From: Pochonia chlamydosporia 170
Taxonomy: Eukaryota > Ascomycota > Sordariomycetes > Hypocreales > Clavicipitaceae
Direction: 5' to 3'
Assembly (NCBI RefSeq): GCF_001653235.2
Contig: NC_035795.1
Location: 1,488,001-1,552,000 of the forward strand
DNA: 64,000 nt
Shown: positions 59,262-64,000 of the stretch, one piece after another
Numbering within the stretch: position 1 is the stretch's first letter
Layout of the letters: every line of letters starts with the position of its first letter
The notes under the pieces: model-generated
What the model saw: only the letters and a program-made list of their open reading frames with translations
What the model was told of the DNA's origin: nothing
Database searches by the model: none
Translations under genes and position numbers: made by a program

Positions 59262-59561
59262 ATGAAGCACTCCTTTTTGCTTGGCCTCGCGGCCGTTACT
59301 TCCGCCGTCGACGTGAAATACTACCGAAATGAATGGTGCGGCGGTATACCTGTTTACGACCTCAATCTACGCTGTGGACCGAACGACTTGCCCACGTCGC
59401 CTCCAATTGGGGGTATTCAGCTGCTTAGAACGAATGGGATTGTTGTTGAGTTTTATGATAGGCGGGACTGCACGGGTCGTCCTTGGTTTACGGATGATGG
59501 GAGGGGAGGGTGTGTTAAGGATATGCAGGCTAGGACAAATTGTTTGAAAGTTCGTTGTTAG
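59262..59561 (+). CDS. Small secreted cysteine-rich protein (99 residues), effector-like
   Basis: Intronless. A signal peptide is clear: MKHSFLLGLAAVTSA with likely cleavage around residues 15-16, leaving about 84 residues. The mature part has six cysteines at 26, 38, 70, 84, 94 and 99, compatible with three disulfides, the last at the very C-terminus. Two glycine-rich segments (CGGIPVYD, DDGRGGC) and YDRRDCTGRPW suggest a compact beta fold. I do not recognise a family. Size, secretion signal and even cysteine number resemble fungal effectors or antimicrobial-type secreted proteins, but no activity can be read from the sequence. A TATA box lies 81 bases upstream. Confidence 0.8.
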   Translation: MKHSFLLGLAAVTSAVDVKYYRNEWCGGIPVYDLNLRCGPNDLPTSPPIGGIQLLRTNGIVVEFYDRRDCTGRPWFTDDGRGGCVKDMQARTNCLKVRC

Positions 59562-60274
59562 CTTTGTGGTGTGAGGTGGTTCAATGTTCGTTTAGGATGT
59601 GTAGGTTGTGTGTATTTGGCTGTGCTAACTTGCACGTCTGCCTTTTGATGAGAAGGGGTATATTTGGCCAAAGAGACTGGATGAGATTGGGGGGTTTGGG
59701 CATAGGTGTTTCAGGATCGAAGCTGCATACGCTGGAATTGCTAAATGAGAAAGATTGGAATATGTAGCATTGTTTCGTTAAGCGCAAAAAAAAACATGTT
59801 GTTTGCACGACTTTTATCTTGATATGTGATGAGGGTGTCTGATGCTCCCAGTTAGTACTATCTGGCCATCATGTGCCAACCACGCACTGCATGCATAAAA
59901 TTCTCAGCTCTTCAGGATTAATAAAGTGTTAATAAACCCCTAATAATTCAAGATTGTATTTTCATTCGTTGACATCGGCCGGACAATATTGGACAAGAAA
60001 AGCACTTATATCTCAGGTGAGTCAGCACAGCCACATCACCAGCCACATATCCAACTTGACCGCCACAAGGCTGCTCCAGTCGCGCAGAGACCCCAAGCCT
60101 CGTCGCCAACAAGCTGCACTCAGGCAATTGCATTGCAGCATTTCGCGACAACCTTCGCGCATACGGCCACGCATCTCGACCTACACCCGGCACAACGTCC
60201 ACGACAACCAATTCTCCCCTACACGAAGACGGCACGCGACTCCGCGGAATCGGAGGGGAGTTTCGTTGCCCATC
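59562..60274. other. Intergenic region with ARP9 leader
   Basis: 713 bases. The last 378 before the ARP9 ATG contain no plus-strand ATG, which fits a leader of that order. No separate gene is evident. Confidence 0.6.
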
Positions 60275-62558
60275 ATGTCGAGTTCACAGGCCAAATGGCG
60301 CGAGGAGCAGATCCTGATCATCTGCCCTGGCAGCAAGACAACCATGGCGCAACTGGGCTGCACCGAGCTGACGCCTCCTATGCACCGTGTTCCCACGAGA
60401 ATGTTCAAAGATGGCGATGAATGGCGGCCGTATTATACCTTTAAGCGCACAAAGGTCGTCAATGGTGTCGAGCAAGAGGAGTGGGTGGAGGATGTAGACG
60501 AAGACAAGGGTGCTACATATCCGATTCAAGGTATGCTGGAATTGTAGCCCTTTCAAACATCAATTGCGGCTGAGCTGCAATAAAGTATTCCCTCGGGAGA
60601 GATGTAGCATCGGAGAGAAAGCTAACATGCTCAACATCAGGCGGCCGCATCGTCCAAATGGATGCCTTCCTAGCCTTCCTCGACCATGTCCACAGCTTGC
60701 TCACCACGACCTACCACAACACGCCCATCATGCTGATGGCATCTCCCCAGTGGACAAGACCTGACTGCGAAGCGATCGCCCAGTACATCTTTGAGAAGAC
60801 CCGGACGCCTGCTCTTTGCATGATCCACAGTGGTATCGCGACGCAATACGGCCTCAAATGGCCCAACATGACCGTCATTGATATCGGCTTCGAAAAGGTC
60901 GATGTGACGGCAATTCACGACGGACGAGTTGTGAACCACATTGATTTAGGGTCATCAGGCACCGACAGTCCCATAAGCGGAGGCGAAGTCTTCACACAAC
61001 GATTGCTGAAATTGTTGGAGGGCAAGAACTTCAACCACGACATGGCCGAGCAGTTGAAGAAGAGCACCATTTGCGAGGTTCTCCCCTATGCCGGTAATGA
61101 GCAGAAACTCGTTGAGCTGCCCAAGGATAATGCGCCAGCTGGTGCTCCCCCAAGCGCTGCTCCTCCAACTGCTGCTGCACCACCCACGGATGCAAGCAAG
61201 CCTGCTGAGCCTCCCAAGCCTTCAGATACTGGTGCTGACGAGAACGGTGAAAATGGAGATTCTAACAACAACGGTGGTGACGAAGATGGCGTACTAGATG
61301 TTGCTGCCATTGTTACCAGTGGCCAGACCAAGGAGTTCCTCGCTAAGAAGGAAAAGGAGAGGGAAAAGGGCAAACCCGGCCGTAAACCAAAGGTTCAAGA
61401 TGCCGATGCCGCCCCAGCGAAACCCGCTCGTCTCCCTAATTCCAAGAGAAAACTAAACACTTTTTTCTACGAAGAGATCATCCAGGAACTGGTCCCACCG
61501 GAGCCAAAGGAGAAAGGCACAAACGGCACAACAGAGACGACAGCTGAGAAGCCCGCCTCAGAGCAGCAACAGCCTCCCAAGGAGGGCGAATCTACTTCAG
61601 CTCCCGTAGACGGAACTGCTCCCGCATCCAACACCGAAGAGACGACCGCCAAACCCGAGGAAAAACCAGCAGAACCTCCCAGCGACAGCGCTCCATCCGC
61701 ACCAGCACCCGTCCCAGCAACCGAAGAACTCAAGCCCGAAGCCGCCAAGCCAGAAAGCACCATACCCGACACCCCAGAGTACAGACCCAAGCGCGTCCGT
61801 CGGGACATCGAAATCGGCCTGGAGCGATTCACCTTTGCAGACCGCTACGAAATCGACCGCATCGTCACCGCCATCTACCGCACCATCCAGGGCATCGACG
61901 ACATGTACATGCGCCCCCAATGCTGGGACAACCTCGTCTTCGTCGGCAACGGCTCCCGCCTCCGCGGCCTCAAGGAGAACATCCTCCAGACCCTCAACGC
62001 GCGGCATCTCATCTCCCCGTCTACCGCCACAATGTTCACCTCAGAACTGCCCTCCAACATGGCCACCCCTTCTGGCACGGGATCCCAAACCCCCACCGGC
62101 TCCTTCACCGGCGTGCCTCACCAGCTCTCCACCAGCGGCGTGAACCCCCTTCTCCAAGCTGCCACAACAGCCAGCACCCTCGGCGTGGGAGCCGCAGGCG
62201 GTACCGGCGCAGCAGCTACCCCTGCTGCTGGCTCTGACGCCGCCGGCCCAGCGGGCCATCACTTCCACAGCCAAACGCCCACGAGTATCAAGACGGCTAA
62301 TCTCCCGGGATACCTGAGCGAATGGACCAAGAATGGTTTCGAGGAGGCCATGTTCCTGGGCGCACAGGTCGCTGCCCGAATTGCATTTAGTCTGCATTCT
62401 AACATGGATGCGCAGAGCATCGAGGCCCAGCGACTAATGAGTCTCAGCAGAGTAGACTACAAGTATGTTCCCCCCCTCCTACCACATGGACATGTTTACT
62501 GACTTTTCACAGCGAGCTCGGTCCTAAGGGTATCCGAACACACTCTATGCTGAGCTAG
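60275..62558 (+). CDS. ARP9: Actin-related protein Arp9, chromatin-remodelling subunit
   Basis: Nuclear actin-related protein of SWI/SNF- and RSC-type remodellers. Exons 60275-60530, 60641-62462 and 62513-62558 give 707 residues. The start MSSSQAKWREEQILIICPGS leads into the first actin-fold strand (PGSKTTMAQLG). The fold continues with TPIMLMASPQWTRPDCEAIA, YGLKWPNMTVIDIGFEKVDV and SGGEVFTQRLLKLL. A 200-residue P/A/E/K-rich insertion (about residues 245-460) precedes IEIGLERFTFADRYEIDRIV and DNLVFVGNGSRLRGLKENIL. A second G/A/T-rich insertion (about 555-630) precedes LPGYLSEWTKNGFEEAMFLG. The tail is NELGPKGIRTHSMLS, encoded by a 46-base last exon. Yeast Arp9 is much shorter (467), the difference being mainly the insertions. 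Arp8 is the main alternative; the N-terminal motif favours Arp9. Confidence 0.82.
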
Positions 62559-62943
62559 GTGTCACAAGAGGGAACTGGTATTGGAGTTTTTGATTTCCAC
62601 GGAATAGGAGTGTTTTTGAAACTTTTTTGAAGAAGGTAAAAGGGGCTCGATCTCAAGCGGAGCTTGGAAAGCGAGATGCGGGTGTGGTCAGACATGTATG
62701 ATACTCAGGTTATATTCATGTTTTTGAAAAGCTCTTTTGTGGGTGTGTGTAATGACATGATGCAAACTGAGATGTACGATGTTTCGATTCATTACTATCC
62801 TGGTATGCAGCATCGCCGAGCAAACGACTTACTATGAATTCGAACACAACTACCTTGTAACCTATATGCCCGAACTGAGATGAGAGGGTATATTACAAAA
62901 CCATGTAAAATTCGAATAAAAAACACGTAGATGCAATACACGT
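62559..62943. other. Convergent 3' intergenic region
   Basis: 385 bases between the ARP9 and MATE transporter stops; nothing else is seen. Confidence 0.6.
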
Positions 62944-64000
62944 CTAACCGGCTGCGTTGCGAGCCTCCGCCTCAAGGGCAGCTTGGTGCCAGTCCGTTTT
63001 GAGGAGGTATGTGTACTCAATGATGGATACGCTATATTCGTTAGCATGAACAATACATATCAGTAGGGACGCAGGTACTCACACTATCAAACCGACCGTC
63101 ACGCCCACCCACAGACCCTCCAGCTTCCAGTCCAATCCAAAGGCGAGGGCCAGCGAGATGGGCAGCGAAATCACATAGTAGGATATGAGATTCGCAGGCC
63201 CACCGATTGATTGCTTGCCAATACCGCGGAGGAGGCCGTGGGCTCCGGCGCCAAGACCGTCAAAGAGCTGCATGACGGCTACGAGGGGCAGTACCCGTGC
63301 AACCGCTTTGATGACATCGGGGTCGTTGGTGAAGAGGATGGGGAGGTGGAATCGGAGACTAGAGAAGATGGTGACGTTGAGGACGCCGAGGATGCAGGCT
63401 AATACAACGGTCTGGGATGAGTTAGAAATGGTGTGCATGGAAGAGTGAAGGGTTGATGACATACCACTTTGCCAGCGATTTTGGCGGCTTCGACGAGTCC
63501 TGCGCCCATGAGGTTTGCCACTCTTGTAGATGCGGCGATGGACATTGGAAACGGAATCTGGTAGGAGATACTGGATAGAGTGACGAGCACGCTCTGCGCA
63601 GCGAGGTACTCGGTGCCAAACTGGCCAGCGAGGAGAGTCATAATCTCAAAGGCCAGCCATTCGGCTTCCACCATGATCATTCCCGGGAGGGCAAGCTTGA
63701 TCATGATCCACCAGTTTGCAAAGATGCGCTTGCTGAACCCACCCCAGCACTGTCTGCCGTCCACAAAAACGACATACAAAATGAGCAATATCGGCAGTAA
63801 GCTCTCCGTGATGGCGACGGCAATAGGCGCGCCGACGAACCCCAGGCCAAGATGCCACACGAGAAGCCAGTTGATGAAGATGTTGATGGGTGCCGCAATG
63901 AGGAGGACGTAGGTGGTTGCGCGGAAGAGGCCCTGCGCCTGGGTGAAGCGTTTGCCGACTTCGAAGAAGATGACGCCGGGGATGCTGGCAATCATAACTT
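62944..64000 (-). CDS. MATE-family efflux transporter (partial, N-terminus outside window)
   Basis: Membrane antiporter of the multidrug and toxic compound extrusion family, exporting organic cations or metabolites. Three exons are visible on plus coordinates: 63465-64000 (continues beyond the window), 63083-63411 and 62944-63031, about 317 residues of the C-terminal half or more. The joins at AGKV/TVVLAC and GLIV/VSIIEY keep frame. Hydrophobic helices include VLLIAAPINIFINWLLVWHL, LLPILLILYVVFV and LLAGQFGTEYLAAQSVLVTL. The second MATE repeat is marked by IPFPMSIAASTRVANLMGAG and ends with LRGIGKQSIGGPANLISYYV. The C-terminus is a short soluble tail, EAEARNAAG. The start codon and substrate cannot be judged. 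Confidence 0.92.

Overview
The window looks like core chromosomal DNA of a filamentous ascomycete (Pezizomycotina; probably Sordariomycetes, perhaps Hypocreales). The signs are short introns with GTAAGT/GTATGT donors and CTAAC/CTGAC branch sites, intron-split housekeeping genes, a Zn2Cys6 and a C2H2 regulator with fungal-specific domains, and long non-coding spacers. The species is an inference I cannot settle. No transposon, CRISPR array or recognisable biosynthetic cluster was found.

Layout, left to right: the end of a proteasome alpha-5 gene (+, cut by the window edge); a six-exon Zn2Cys6 regulator (-); a 7.7 kb non-coding interval; RRP8 rRNA methyltransferase (+); DDI1 shuttle/aspartyl protease (-), whose start codon is split by an intron; a 3.3 kb spacer rich in CCAGAC repeats; a GNAT/AANAT-like acetyltransferase (+); URA5 orotate phosphoribosyltransferase (-); NOG1 ribosome-assembly GTPase (+); GDI1 Rab-GDI with eight exons (-); mitochondrial ribosomal protein MRPL4/uL29m (-); a 13.3 kb non-coding interval; a C2H2 plus fungal-TF-domain regulator (+) with a leader of about 1 kb lacking any ATG; a 66-residue membrane protein with an 8-nt first coding exon (-); an F-box protein (+); an unrecognised 355-residue protein (+); an intron-bearing tRNA-Leu(UAA) (-); a 5.7 kb spacer; a SYLF/Ysc84-type protein (+); a 99-residue secreted six-cysteine protein (+); ARP9 (+); and the C-terminal part of a MATE transporter (-, cut by the window edge).

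The genes do not form one pathway. Ribosome production is over-represented (RRP8, NOG1, MRPL4), alongside protein turnover (alpha-5, DDI1, F-box). The long spacers lie between divergently transcribed genes or upstream of genes, while convergent gaps are about 0.3-0.8 kb. Two of the three longest spacers sit in front of transcription factors.

The points most worth a second look concern translation control: the DDI1 start codon split by an intron so that unspliced RNA reads ATG-TAA, overlapping minimal uORFs just before the acetyltransferase, and the ATG-free leader of the C2H2 regulator. Others are the secreted cysteine-rich protein, the tiny membrane protein, two recurrent palindromic intergenic motifs, and a mid-gene strand-composition flip shared by three intronless genes.
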